Shown here piece after piece: positions 42,691-51,424 of a DNA stretch of 64,000 bases. The notes under the pieces are model-generated. The model saw only the letters and a list, made by a program, of their open reading frames with translations. It was not told where the DNA came from and searched no databases. This stretch comes from Bacillota bacterium (GTDB lineage Bacteria; Bacillota; UBA994; UBA5500), in assembly GCA_023436245.1 (NCBI GenBank), contig JAEZJZ010000102.1, positions 3,288 to 67,287 of the forward strand. Direction: 5' to 3'. Within the stretch, counting starts at the first letter, position 1. Every line of letters begins with the position of its first letter. A program made the position numbers and the translations under genes.

Positions 42691-42864
42691 ATGGCTGGAC
42701 GCGGTTTCATGTCCGACGAGCTCAAGTATCAGTTGGCCGAGGAACTGGGCTTCGCTGATACCGTCCGTCAACAAGGGTGGGGTGCAATCACCACCCGCGA
42801 TGCTGGAAACCTGGTCAAGTTGGCTATCGCAAAAGCTGAACAGATGATGCAGGAGCGGCCGTAG
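42691..42864 (+). CDS. Alpha/beta-type small acid-soluble spore protein
   Basis: 57-residue SASP. The sequence FMSDELKYQLAEELGFAD then VRQQGWGAITTRDAGNLVKL has the clostridial alpha/beta SASP pattern, including the conserved LKYQLAEELG helix and the TRDAGN turn. Such proteins coat spore DNA and protect it from UV and heat, and are degraded by Gpr on germination. ATG at 42691 with AAAGGATGATGG upstream; longer in-frame starts lack sites. Own terminator downstream. Confidence 0.88.
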   Translation: MAGRGFMSDELKYQLAEELGFADTVRQQGWGAITTRDAGNLVKLAIAKAEQMMQERP

Positions 42865-42870
42865 CGACCG

Positions 42871-42899
42871 GGGGCGTGGGTAACCACGCCCCGTTTTTT
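42871..42899 (+). terminator. Rho-independent terminator of the SASP gene
   Basis: Perfect 9-bp stem GGGGCGTGG/CCACGCCCC, GTAA loop, then G and six T. A textbook terminator. Confidence 0.92.
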
Positions 42900-42955
42900 G
42901 CTGTGCGGCAGGAACAGCGGACCTGACAGCGAAAGTTTGCGTGAGGTGAATTTCG

Positions 42956-43813
42956 ATGAAAGTGATTAGGTATCCGGAGATTGTTCAGGCCGTCAGTCAG
43001 GCGTGCCGTGAGATCCATTTTCACCTGCCAGAGGACGTCCTGGCGGCACTCGAGCGGGCGCGGCAGCAAGAGGAGTCGTCGGAAGGGAAGCAGGTTTTGC
43101 AGGACATCCTGGAGAATGCTGCCCTGGCTCGGCGGGGCGAGACGGCACTCTGCCAGGATACAGGCATGGTAGTTGTGTTCGCGGAGTTGGGGCAGGATGT
43201 GCATCTCGTGGGCGGGCTGCTGCACGATGCGATCAACGCAGGCGTACGTCAGGCATACCAGGAGCAGCCCTTCCGGCATTCGGTGGTACAGGATCCGATC
43301 CGGCGTAAGAACACAGGGGACAACACGCCGGCGGTGCTGCACATTTCGCTCGTACCGGGGTCGGATTTGCGGCTTGGGATTATGGCTAAGGGTTTCGGCA
43401 GCGAGAACATGAGCCAAGTGCAGATGCTGACGCCGGCTGCTGGTTGGACGGGGGTGAGGCAAGCAGTGATCTCGGCCGTGCGTCAAGCCGGGCCCAACCC
43501 TTGTCCGCCGATCGTGGTCGGGGTAGGGATCGGGGGCACATTGGATCAGGTGACCATGCTGGCTAAGGCGGCGCTGCTGCGACCTCTGGGCAGCGAGCAT
43601 GCAGATGAGTTCTATCGGGAGAAAGAGGCGGAGTTGCTCAAGGCGATCAACCGGCTCGGCATCGGCCCGGGAGGGCTGGGCGGACAAAATACCTGTCTGG
43701 GCGTGCACATTCAGGTGGCCCCTACCCATATCGCCGGGCTGCCGCTGGCGGTCAACCTGCAGTGCCATTCTGATCGCCACGCAGAAATCACGCTATTGGG
43801 GGTGGAAGCATGA
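42956..43813 (+). CDS. Fumarate hydratase (class I), alpha subunit
   Basis: 285-residue alpha subunit of a 4Fe-4S hydro-lyase of the class I fumarase / L(+)-tartrate dehydratase family. Cluster cysteines are in ALCQDTGM (near residue 65), GPNPCPPIVVG and the C-terminal VNLQCHSDRH; GGLGGQNTCLGVH is also conserved. Two-subunit fumarases in Clostridia interconvert fumarate and malate. ATG at 42956. The beta subunit follows with an ATGA overlap. Fumarase is more likely than tartrate dehydratase but this is not proven. Confidence 0.92.
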   Translation: MKVIRYPEIVQAVSQACREIHFHLPEDVLAALERARQQEESSEGKQVLQDILENAALARRGETALCQDTGMVVVFAELGQDVHLVGGLLHDAINAGVRQAYQEQPFRHSVVQDPIRRKNTGDNTPAVLHISLVPGSDLRLGIMAKGFGSENMSQVQMLTPAAGWTGVRQAVISAVRQAGPNPCPPIVVGVGIGGTLDQVTMLAKAALLRPLGSEHADEFYREKEAELLKAINRLGIGPGGLGGQNTCLGVHIQVAPTHIAGLPLAVNLQCHSDRHAEITLLGVEA

Positions 43814-44370
43814 TCAGGTTGCAGACTCCGCTTGCACCGGAAGTCAGGTCGCGACTGGCCGCTGGGGATCGCTGCCTGATCAGCGGCGACATTCTCACCG
43901 CCCGCGATGCGGCCCACGCTCGGCTAGTTGCCACTATCGACCGAGGCGAGCAGTTGCCGCTGGATCTGCGGGGACAACTGATCTATTACGTCGGACCTTG
44001 TCGCCCGGGTGCGGGCCAGGTGATCGGCTCTGCTGGGCCGACCACCAGCGGCCGCATGGACTCCTTTACGGAGGCGCTGTTGCGGCAGGGCTTGGCCGGC
44101 AGCATCGGCAAGGGGAGGCGCAACCAGGCGGTGAGGGCGGCGATGACTGCGCACCAGGCCGTCTACTTCGCGGCCACCGGTGGAGCAGGAGCCTTGCTGG
44201 CCAAGACGATCAAGGGTTCTGAGCTCCTGCTCTATCCGGACCTCGGTCCGGAGGCGGTCTATCGGTTGCAGGTGATCGATTTTCCCGTGGTCGTGGCCAT
44301 CGACAGTCGAGGCAACGACCTGTATGAAATCGGACCCAGCCAGTGGCAGCAAGAGCAGGAGTTGCAGTGA
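43810..44370 (+). CDS. Fumarate hydratase (class I), beta subunit
   Basis: 186-residue beta subunit. Typical stretches: GDRCLISGDILTARDAAHAR, LIYYVGPCRPGAGQVIGSAG followed by PTTSGRMDSF, SIGKGRRN and AATGGAGALLAKTIK. It corresponds to the C-terminal domain of single-chain class I fumarases. ATG at 43810 overlaps the alpha-subunit stop by 4 bp. Confidence 0.93.
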   Translation: MIRLQTPLAPEVRSRLAAGDRCLISGDILTARDAAHARLVATIDRGEQLPLDLRGQLIYYVGPCRPGAGQVIGSAGPTTSGRMDSFTEALLRQGLAGSIGKGRRNQAVRAAMTAHQAVYFAATGGAGALLAKTIKGSELLLYPDLGPEAVYRLQVIDFPVVVAIDSRGNDLYEIGPSQWQQEQELQ

Positions 44371-44387
44371 ACAGTGCCGAATGATAT

Positions 44388-44520
44388 CGATTGAGGCCTC
44401 CGAAGTCATGCCGCCTGGACAGTGAACTGATGGCAGCTTGACCGCGAACGCAGGTTTTTTCCGTTCAAGGGTCGGGTGGGAAACCGCCCGATCTCCCGTG
44501 TTTGGAAAGGAGTGCAACGA
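44388..44520 (+). ncRNA. Moco/Tuco-like riboswitch candidate upstream of tupA
   Basis: The leader contains CCTCCGA (44397-44403), then GCCGCCTGG (44410-44418), a small CAGT/ACTG hairpin and ATGGCAG (44430-44436), closely paralleling the conserved CTCCGA, CCGCCaGG, ATGGtGG core of the Moco riboswitch of E. coli moaA. A long arm CTTG/CAAG and a GAAA-capped stem CGGGTGG/CCGCCCG (44473-44490) follow. Genes downstream are tungstate uptake and pterin cofactor synthesis, the usual targets. Boundaries are approximate. Confidence 0.6.
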
Positions 44521-44639
44521 CTCGGCGCCGGCGCGTCGGGCTCTGTTCGGGCTACCGAGTACGGCCTGGCGTTCTTTCTGGTGTCTCGTTGTTCCTTTCT
44601 CCTGCATGACGGTGGTCATCAGAGAAGGGAGAGAAAGTG

Positions 44640-45455
44640 ATGAAGAAGAGTCTTCTGGTGCTCTCGGCCTTGTTGTTGGTCGCTCTCAGTTTGTGCGGTT
44701 GCCAGCCTAAGGTGTTGCGTTTGGCCACCACCACCAGCACTTATGATTCCGGGTTGTTGGATGCAATCCTGCCAACGTTTGAGCAGGAGGCGGGGGTGAA
44801 GGTAGAGGTGCTGGCCAAAGGCACCGGCGAAGCCATTGCCCTGGGTGAGAAGGGCGACGTGGATGTGGTCTTGGTGCACGCCCGTGCCCAGGAAGACGCT
44901 TTTGTGGAGAGCGGCAACGGGATCGACCGCAGAGACGTTATGTATAACGATTTTCTGATTTTGGGGCCGGAAGCAGATCCGGCAGGGATTGCCTCAGGGA
45001 ATGACGCTGTAGCTGCCTTCACCGCAATCGCTTCCCAGAACGCCATCTTCGTTTCGCGCGGCGACAACTCCGGCACTCACAGCAAGGAAAAGAGCATCTG
45101 GAAAGCCGCCGGCGAGATTGACAAGGGCAGCGGCTACAAGGAAGCAGGCCTCGGAATGGCCGACGCCTTGCGCATGGCCGATGAACTGCAAGGGTACGTG
45201 CTCACTGACCGGGCTACCTACCTCGCACTCAAAGACAGTTTGCAGTTGCAGCCCGTGGTTGAAGGCGATTCCAAGTTGTTCAATCCCTACGGTGTAATCG
45301 CTGTCAATCCGGCGGTGCATAAAGGGGTCAACTATCAGCTGGCCACCCAGTTCATCGAGTGGTTGACTTCACCGAAAGTGCAAGGAATGATCGGGGATTT
45401 TGGGCAGGATCAGTATGGGGAGGCCTTATTCACACCGAACTACCAAGGCAAATAG
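44640..45455 (+). CDS. tupA: Tungstate ABC transporter substrate-binding protein
   Basis: 271-residue lipoprotein (lipobox LCGC). The TupA/WtpA-like binding motif RLATTTSTYDSGLLD is near the N-terminus, with VDVVLVHARAQED, FVSRGDNSGTHSKE and GYVLTDRATYLAL. TupA proteins bind tungstate very tightly and distinguish it from molybdate. ATG at 44640 (GTG at 44637 is also possible) with AGAAGGGAGAG upstream. First gene of a long tup-moe-moa operon behind the riboswitch candidate. Confidence 0.93.
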   Translation: MKKSLLVLSALLLVALSLCGCQPKVLRLATTTSTYDSGLLDAILPTFEQEAGVKVEVLAKGTGEAIALGEKGDVDVVLVHARAQEDAFVESGNGIDRRDVMYNDFLILGPEADPAGIASGNDAVAAFTAIASQNAIFVSRGDNSGTHSKEKSIWKAAGEIDKGSGYKEAGLGMADALRMADELQGYVLTDRATYLALKDSLQLQPVVEGDSKLFNPYGVIAVNPAVHKGVNYQLATQFIEWLTSPKVQGMIGDFGQDQYGEALFTPNYQGK

Positions 45456-45480
45456 TCTGGCAGGAGTGGTTGATTGACCG

Positions 45481-46170
45481 ATGACCATCTCTACTTTGTG
45501 GGAAGCATTTGAGCTGTTGCTCTCAGGTGACAAGGAGACATACCTCATCATCCTGCGCACCTTGCTCGTTTCTGGTAGCGCGGTGCTCTTGGGCAGCTTG
45601 GCCGGTATCCCTTGGGGTTACCGGCTTTCTTTTCGTCGAGGGTTCTGGCCGCGGTTGGTGCAGACGCTGATGGGTATTCCGCCGGTTGTACTGGGGCTTT
45701 TTGTCTATCTGCTCACCTCCCGCCAAGGCCCTTTGGGGTTCCTTGGCTGGTTGTTCACGCCTTGGGCGATGATTTTGGCCCAATGGCTGCTGGTTACACC
45801 GATCGTAGCTGCTCTCTCCAGGGTGGCGATCATGGAGTCTCGCCAGCGTCATGAGTTGCTGCTGCGGGCGCTCGGGGCCAACGACCGGCAACTGCGGCGA
45901 GAGGTGATGCGTGAGGCCGTGCCGTCGCTGTCGCTGGCGGTGGCAGCTGGTCTGGGCAGGGCCATGGCCGAGGTGGGAGCAGTGATGTTGGTCGGGGGGA
46001 ACATTCGGAACAGCACTCGGGTGCTGACCACGGCGATCGTGTTGGAGACCCGCCAGGGGAACTTCGCCCGGGCCACGGCACTCGGTTTGGTGCTCCTTCT
46101 GTTGTCCGGTCTGCTGAACTACTCGTTGGAAGTCTTGCGCGAGAGGTGGTTGACGCGTGGCTCTGTATGA
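45481..46170 (+). CDS. tupB: Tungstate ABC transporter permease
   Basis: 229-residue permease with about five helices. The coupling loop ELLLRALGANDRQLRREVMR and GRAMAEVGAVMLVGGNIRNS with TRVLTTAIVLET match TupB. ATG at 45481, 25 bp after tupA; its 3' end overlaps tupC by 14 bp. Confidence 0.93.
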   Translation: MTISTLWEAFELLLSGDKETYLIILRTLLVSGSAVLLGSLAGIPWGYRLSFRRGFWPRLVQTLMGIPPVVLGLFVYLLTSRQGPLGFLGWLFTPWAMILAQWLLVTPIVAALSRVAIMESRQRHELLLRALGANDRQLRREVMREAVPSLSLAVAAGLGRAMAEVGAVMLVGGNIRNSTRVLTTAIVLETRQGNFARATALGLVLLLLSGLLNYSLEVLRERWLTRGSV

Positions 46171-46810
46171 ACTGTCAGGCATCGATGTTCGGCGAGACGG
46201 GCGAGCGATCCTGCATGTCCCTTGGCTTGAGCTGCAGCCCGGTTTCTGGGCGGTGGTCGGACCGAACGGTGCAGGTAAGACCACCTTGCTGAAGTTGCTG
46301 GCTGGGTTGCTCGATGAGTACGGGGGGGAGGTCCGCTTTCAGAGCGAAATGCTGGCCAAACTAGACCGTGTGAGCTACGCCGAGCGGGTGCAATACGTCT
46401 TTCAGCAGCCGGCCTTCTTGTCCGGCAGCGTGCGCTACAACCTGGAGCAACCGCTGCTCTGGCACGGTTGGTGGAATGAGGAGAAGCAGGCATTGTTGCG
46501 GTGCTTGCTGCAGGATTTTCAGTTGGCGAACAAACTGACGCAATCGGCGGCCAGCCTCTCCGGCGGAGAGGCGCAACGGCTCAGCCTAGTGCGGGCGCTC
46601 TCGTTTGAGCCGCTTGTGTTGCTGGCAGATGAGCCGACCGCCAACGTGGATGCGGCACAAGCGGGGCTAATTGTCCGTCATCTGCGCCAGTTGGCATCCG
46701 CGCAGCGGATGGTTTTGGTTTCCACCCATGATCAGGATCTGATCGGGGCAGCTGACCGAGTATTATCATTGGAGCATGGTGAACTGAATCTGCTGACCGA
46801 TCTGAATTGA
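46157..46810 (+). CDS. tupC: Tungstate ABC transporter ATPase
   Basis: 217-residue ATPase with Walker A GPNGAGKTT, Q-loop YVFQQPAFLSGSV, signature LSGGEAQRL, Walker B VLLADEPTANVD and H-loop STHDQD. Shorter than ModC and lacking the C-terminal molybdate-binding (MOP) domain, as is typical of TupC. GTG at 46157. Confidence 0.92.
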   Translation: MALYELSGIDVRRDGRAILHVPWLELQPGFWAVVGPNGAGKTTLLKLLAGLLDEYGGEVRFQSEMLAKLDRVSYAERVQYVFQQPAFLSGSVRYNLEQPLLWHGWWNEEKQALLRCLLQDFQLANKLTQSAASLSGGEAQRLSLVRALSFEPLVLLADEPTANVDAAQAGLIVRHLRQLASAQRMVLVSTHDQDLIGAADRVLSLEHGELNLLTDLN

Positions 46811-46826
46811 CTGGAGGGATGTCTTC

Positions 46827-48074
46827 TTGCGGCAACTGCAGCAGGTGCACAGCATCGAGCAAGCAATCGAGGTCTTTCTGTCCCATTTGGCGCCGGTGGC
46901 AGCGGTGGAACAGGTGCCACTGCTGATGGCGGTCGGTCGCGTACTGGCGGGCGAGGTTCGCAGTTCTGAGCCTCTGCCGGGATTCCATCGCTCGACCATG
47001 GACGGCTACGCCGTGCACAGTCGGGAGACAGCCGGTGCGAGCGAGAGCCTGCCTACTCTGTTGACGCTGCATCCCGAGACGCTGATTGGTGAGGCGGCAC
47101 TCACTCCGCTGCCGCGCGGGTCTGCTGCTCCCATTTCCACGGGCGCAGCCCTGCCGGCAGGTGCAGATGCCGTGGTGATGGTGGAGTACTGCGAACGGTT
47201 TGACCAACAGACGGTGGCGGTCGGTCGTCCAGTGGCTCCGTTGGAGAACGTGGTCAGACCAGGAGAGGATATCGCTCTTGGTGCCGCGGTGTTATCGTGC
47301 GGGCGTGTCATCACGCCGGGCGATGTGGGGGCACTGGCTGCCCTTGGCATTGGGCAAGTTGGCGTCTGGAAGCGGCCCAAGGTGATCATCTTCGCCACTG
47401 GCAATGAACTGGTCGGCACAGCAACGCAGCCGGGTCCGGGTCAGGTACGGGACATCAATAGTTATTTGCTGGCCGCCCAAATCAATCGTCTCGGCGGAGT
47501 TGCAGAGATCCGAGGCATTCTGCCGGACGTGGAGGAGTCCATTTATCAGGCATTGTCTAGCGCCCTGGAGGAGTCAGCGGACTTGCTGGTGCTCTCGGGA
47601 GGCAGTTCGCTCGGCATCTACGACTTGAGCGAACGCGTGCTCAATCGCCTGGGTCAGCCCGGCGTGTTGGTGCATGGCCTGGCCATGAAGCCGGGCAAGC
47701 CGACACTGCTGGCTGTCGCGGAGGGCAAGGGTTGCATCGGCTTTCCCGGGCATCCGCTCTCGGCGCTGATGACGGGCGAAGCCTTGTTGCCTGCCGTAAT
47801 CTCGCATCTGGCGCATAGCCCCCTGCCTGTGCGGCGGGCGGTCTTGGGCGAGCTCACGAAGAGTATCGCCTCGCAGGTCGGCAGAACCGAGTTTGTGCAG
47901 GTGCAACTGCAGAGTGGAGAGGACGGCTACCGGGCAGTCCCGTTGCAAAGCAAGTCGGCCATCATCTCGGCGGCCGCCAAGGCTGACGGTTATGTCATCC
48001 TGGAGCAGGGCAGCGAGGGAAGAGCAGTCGGTGAGCAGGTAGAAGTGCATTTATGGAGGGATATTCATGGCTAA
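46827..48074 (+). CDS. moeA: Molybdopterin molybdotransferase MoeA (first copy)
   Basis: 415 residues with the MoeA fold: N-terminal domains carry PLPGFHRSTMDGYAV and PISTGAALPAGADAVVMVE; the MogA-like domain has FATGNELVG, LVLSGGSSLGIYDLSE and GKGCIGFPGHPLSALM. It inserts molybdate or tungstate into adenylated molybdopterin. TTG start at 46827 behind GGAGGG, 17 bp after tupC. One of two MoeA copies in tandem; one could be tuned to tungsten and the other to molybdenum, but the sequence does not say which. Confidence 0.93.
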   Translation: MRQLQQVHSIEQAIEVFLSHLAPVAAVEQVPLLMAVGRVLAGEVRSSEPLPGFHRSTMDGYAVHSRETAGASESLPTLLTLHPETLIGEAALTPLPRGSAAPISTGAALPAGADAVVMVEYCERFDQQTVAVGRPVAPLENVVRPGEDIALGAAVLSCGRVITPGDVGALAALGIGQVGVWKRPKVIIFATGNELVGTATQPGPGQVRDINSYLLAAQINRLGGVAEIRGILPDVEESIYQALSSALEESADLLVLSGGSSLGIYDLSERVLNRLGQPGVLVHGLAMKPGKPTLLAVAEGKGCIGFPGHPLSALMTGEALLPAVISHLAHSPLPVRRAVLGELTKSIASQVGRTEFVQVQLQSGEDGYRAVPLQSKSAIISAAAKADGYVILEQGSEGRAVGEQVEVHLWRDIHG

Positions 48075-49986
48075 GCAGCTCTTCCTGACAAACGTCACCG
48101 TGGAAGAGGCCTGGAAGCGTTGGTTAGCGGTGCTGCCAGAGGGACTCTCTCTGCCGGATGAGCGCATCGCAGTGCTGGATGCGCTGGGCAGGGTCCTAGC
48201 TAAACCGGTGATGGCAGCGCAGTCAGTGCCGCATTATCTGGCCGCGGCCATGGATGGCATCGCTGTCAGGTCTGGCGAGACGGAGACGGCAGACTTGCAG
48301 TGCCCGCTCCGACTGGCCAGAGACCAGGCTTTCGTTTGGATAGACACGGGAGACCCCCTGCCGGCCGGATTTGACGCAGTGATCATGATTGAGGAAGTGC
48401 AGCCCCTGCCGGACGGCTCTGTGGAGATTGTGCAGCCGGCTGTTGCTTGGCAGCATGTGCGTGGCATCGGTGAGGACGTGGTGCAGAGCGATCTGCTGCT
48501 GCCGCGCTACCAACGGCTGGAACCGCCCGATTTGGCTGCCTTGGCCGCGGCTGGGTGCAGTCAGGTGGACGTCATCCGAGTGCCGAGGGTGATGGTCATC
48601 CCCACCGGCGACGAGTTGGTGGCCGCCGGGGACAGCCCTACCACTGGGCAGATCGTGGAGTCCAATTCGCTCCTGCTCGGCGGCATGCTGCGAGAATGGG
48701 GGGTGGAGCCGCTGGTGCATGCCATTGTGCCGGATGAGCGAACCCTCCTGTCAGCAGCGTTGCTCGAGTCAGCTGAGCAAGCGGACATCCTGATTCTCAA
48801 TGCTGGTTCCTCGCATGGCCGGGATGATTACGCAGTCGAACTGATCCGCGCACTGGGCGAGGTGGCTGTGCACGGTGTGGCCATCCGTCCCGGGAAGCCC
48901 GTAATTCTGGGCAGAATCCAGGACAAGCCCGTGGTCGGCGTGCCCGGTTACCCGGTGAGCGCAGCGCTGGTGATGGATCTGTTTGTTCGGCCTCTGATTG
49001 ACCGCTTACTGCATCAGCAGGCGCAGGCGGAGCGCTTGCTCGACTGCCGCCTGACCAGGCGGGTGGTCTCGGCCATCGGCAACCGTGAGTTTGTGCGGGT
49101 GCAGGTGGGACAGGTGGGGGACTCCTGGGTGGCTACACCGCTTGGACGCGGAGCTGGCGCCTTGACCAGTTTGGTCAAGTCCGATGGTTTCCTGGTGATC
49201 CCGGAGCAGAGTGAGGGCTTCACCGAAGGGGACAGGGTGCAGGTCCGTCTACGCCGGAGTGAGCGTGAGTTGACGGAGAAAGTGGTCTGCATCGGCAGTC
49301 ATGATATCGCACTCGATCTTCTGAGCGACGCAGTGCGCCAACGGTGGTCTGAGTTTCGTCTGGCTTCCGCGCATGTTGGCAGTCTGGCCGGATTGATGGC
49401 TCTCCGACGGGGGGAGGCGCACCTGGCAGGCACTCACCTGTTTGATCCAACTAGCAGCGACTATAATGTGCCTTATCTCGAGCGACTGTTTCCGTCCGGC
49501 GGAGTGACCTTGGTCAACTTGGTCCTGCGTCAACAGGGGCTGATCTGTCGACCCGATTTGGCTGCGAAGCTGCAATCGCTGGCCGATGTGGTACGCCAAA
49601 GGCTGATGTTCGTTAATCGACAGCGAGGAGCCGGCACTCGCATGCTGACCGATCACTTGCTGCAGTCGGCCGGCCTAGAGCCGACAGATTTGCTCGGCTA
49701 TGAAAGGGAAGAAACTTCGCATTTGAACGTGGCTGCCGCTGTGGCGGGCGGGGCTGCCGATGCGGGGATGGGCATCCTGGCTGCCGCCAAAGCCTTCGGA
49801 CTGGCATTCGTCCCGTTGGTACTCGAACGCTATGATCTGGCCATTCTCAGTCAGCATTTGCAGCACCCTGGCATCAGGCAGTTGCTGATGGGCATGCAGA
49901 GCCCCGATTTCCAACAACAGGTGGAGGCTTTGGGTGGATATGCACACACCTTGACTGGACAGGTCTTCTGGGGGACAGAGGTATGA
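48067..49986 (+). CDS. MoeA fused to PBP-like ligand-binding domain
   Basis: 639 residues: MoeA domains to about residue 405 (HYLAAAMDGIAVRSGET; WIDTGDPLPAGFDAVIMIE; IPTGDELVAAGDSPTTGQIV; LNAGSSHGRDDYAVELI; GVPGYPVSAALVMDLFV), then a periplasmic-binding-protein-like domain (PBP_like, about 410-639) with VVCIGSHDIALDLLSDAV and NRQRGAGTRMLTDHLLQSAG. It lacks a signal peptide, so the second domain acts in the cytoplasm, perhaps sensing or presenting the oxyanion or a pterin. ATG at 48067 overlaps the first moeA by 8 bp. Confidence 0.92.
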   Translation: MAKQLFLTNVTVEEAWKRWLAVLPEGLSLPDERIAVLDALGRVLAKPVMAAQSVPHYLAAAMDGIAVRSGETETADLQCPLRLARDQAFVWIDTGDPLPAGFDAVIMIEEVQPLPDGSVEIVQPAVAWQHVRGIGEDVVQSDLLLPRYQRLEPPDLAALAAAGCSQVDVIRVPRVMVIPTGDELVAAGDSPTTGQIVESNSLLLGGMLREWGVEPLVHAIVPDERTLLSAALLESAEQADILILNAGSSHGRDDYAVELIRALGEVAVHGVAIRPGKPVILGRIQDKPVVGVPGYPVSAALVMDLFVRPLIDRLLHQQAQAERLLDCRLTRRVVSAIGNREFVRVQVGQVGDSWVATPLGRGAGALTSLVKSDGFLVIPEQSEGFTEGDRVQVRLRRSERELTEKVVCIGSHDIALDLLSDAVRQRWSEFRLASAHVGSLAGLMALRRGEAHLAGTHLFDPTSSDYNVPYLERLFPSGGVTLVNLVLRQQGLICRPDLAAKLQSLADVVRQRLMFVNRQRGAGTRMLTDHLLQSAGLEPTDLLGYEREETSHLNVAAAVAGGAADAGMGILAAAKAFGLAFVPLVLERYDLAILSQHLQHPGIRQLLMGMQSPDFQQQVEALGGYAHTLTGQVFWGTEV

Positions 49987-50936
49987 TTGACGGATGTGGG
50001 CGCACCATCGACTACTTGCGCATCTCGTTGACGCCGAGTTGCGATCTCAATTGCTTCTATTGCCAGCCTCAGAGCAGGCAGTGCTCGCTGGCTGATGTGC
50101 TCAGCCCGGACCAAATCGAACGCTTCGTGCAAGCTGCTGTTGCTCTTGGGGTGAGGCGGGTTCGCCTCACCGGGGGTGAGCCGCTGCTCCGGCCAGATCT
50201 GGAGGAGATTGTGGCGCGGATTGCCGCGGTGCGCGAAATCAGCGACATCAGCCTGACCACCAATGCTCAACAGCTGGAGGCGCGGGCGGCTGGGCTGAAG
50301 CAAGCCGGTCTACAGCGAATCAACGTCAGCCTGGACACCCTGCAGCCCGAGCGTTACCGCCGCTTCACCGGCGGCGGTGACCTGCAGCGCGTCTTCTCGG
50401 GTTTGCGAGCGGCTGAGGCGTGTGGCCTGACCCCTATTCACCTGAACGTGGTGGCGATGAAGGGTGTAAATGACGACGAAATTGCCGACCTGGCGGAACT
50501 GACAATGACGCATGATTGGGATGTGCGCTTCATCGAGTTGATGCAGATCGGCGTGACCAGGGAGAATGGTCGCCAGCAGTTGCTGTCCGCCGAACAGATC
50601 TGGCACCTGCTCGGGAAACCTGAAGCGGTATCCCATTCGGTCGGGGCGGGTCCAGCCAGGTACTACCGCCTGCCAGGGGCGCGGGGAGAAGTGGGGCTGA
50701 TTAGCGCGGTCAGCGAGCACTTCTGTGGAAGCTGCAATCGCATTCGGCTCACCTCTTCCGGTAAGCTGCGACTCTGTCTGTTGGCGGAAGAGGAGATTGA
50801 CTTCTGGCCGCTGCTGCAACCATCAGTCTCTCCGACAGAGTTGTCTCTTGCTCTGCAGCAGGCAGTAGGGCAGAAGCCGCTGGAACAGCCGCTTGTTCCT
50901 CGTGCGACTCGGCGGATGTCCGAGATAGGAGGTTAG
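49983..50936 (+). CDS. moaA: GTP 3',8-cyclase MoaA
   Basis: 317-residue radical SAM enzyme for the first step of molybdopterin synthesis, converting GTP to 3',8-cyclo-GTP. N-terminal 4Fe-4S motif CDLNCFYC near residue 20, SAM motif RLTGGEPLLRPDL, and a C-terminal cluster in FCGSCNRIRLTSSGKLRLC. The usual C-terminal GG of MoaA is kept (EIGG). ATG at 49983 overlaps the preceding stop (ATGA). Works with MoaC, encoded next. Confidence 0.95.
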   Translation: MIDGCGRTIDYLRISLTPSCDLNCFYCQPQSRQCSLADVLSPDQIERFVQAAVALGVRRVRLTGGEPLLRPDLEEIVARIAAVREISDISLTTNAQQLEARAAGLKQAGLQRINVSLDTLQPERYRRFTGGGDLQRVFSGLRAAEACGLTPIHLNVVAMKGVNDDEIADLAELTMTHDWDVRFIELMQIGVTRENGRQQLLSAEQIWHLLGKPEAVSHSVGAGPARYYRLPGARGEVGLISAVSEHFCGSCNRIRLTSSGKLRLCLLAEEEIDFWPLLQPSVSPTELSLALQQAVGQKPLEQPLVPRATRRMSEIGG

Positions 50937-50938
50937 GC

Positions 50939-51424
50939 ATGAGTGAGTTAACCCATCTGGACGAGGCCGGCCGCCCGCGGATGATCGACGTCTCCGGCAA
51001 GGCGGTGACCGCCCGACGTGCCGTGGCCGTAGGCACCATTCGCCTGCAACCGGCCACCCTGGCCATGCTGCAAGCGGGAGGTTTGCCAAAGGGCGATGTT
51101 CTGGCCGTGGCGCAAGTTGCCGGGATCATGGCGGCCAAGGAAACTTCGCGGCTGATTCCGATGTGTCACAGCCTGCTGCTCTCTGGTGTGGACATGGATT
51201 TTCAGTGTGACGACAAGCAGTCTCTAGTGCGAATCGCCTGTGTCGTGCGCACTAGTGGGCAGACTGGTGCGGAAATGGAGGCGCTGATGGCAGTCAGCGT
51301 GGCCGCCTTGACCATCTATGATATGTGCAAGGCCGTGGACAAGACTATGGTGATCGGCGGTGTTCGTCTGTTGGAGAAGTCCGGGGGTAAGAGCGGGGAT
51401 TGGAGATGGCAGGAAGATGAGTAA
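50939..51424 (+). CDS. moaC: Cyclic pyranopterin monophosphate synthase MoaC
   Basis: 161 residues. Conserved MoaC motifs: MIDVSGKAVTARRAVAVG, AGIMAAKETSRLIPMCHSL and TGAEMEALMAVSVAALTIYD followed by MCKAVDK, which carry the catalytic lysine and histidine. It converts 3',8-cyclo-GTP to cPMP. Two bases after moaA. Confidence 0.95.
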   Translation: MSELTHLDEAGRPRMIDVSGKAVTARRAVAVGTIRLQPATLAMLQAGGLPKGDVLAVAQVAGIMAAKETSRLIPMCHSLLLSGVDMDFQCDDKQSLVRIACVVRTSGQTGAEMEALMAVSVAALTIYDMCKAVDKTMVIGGVRLLEKSGGKSGDWRWQEDE

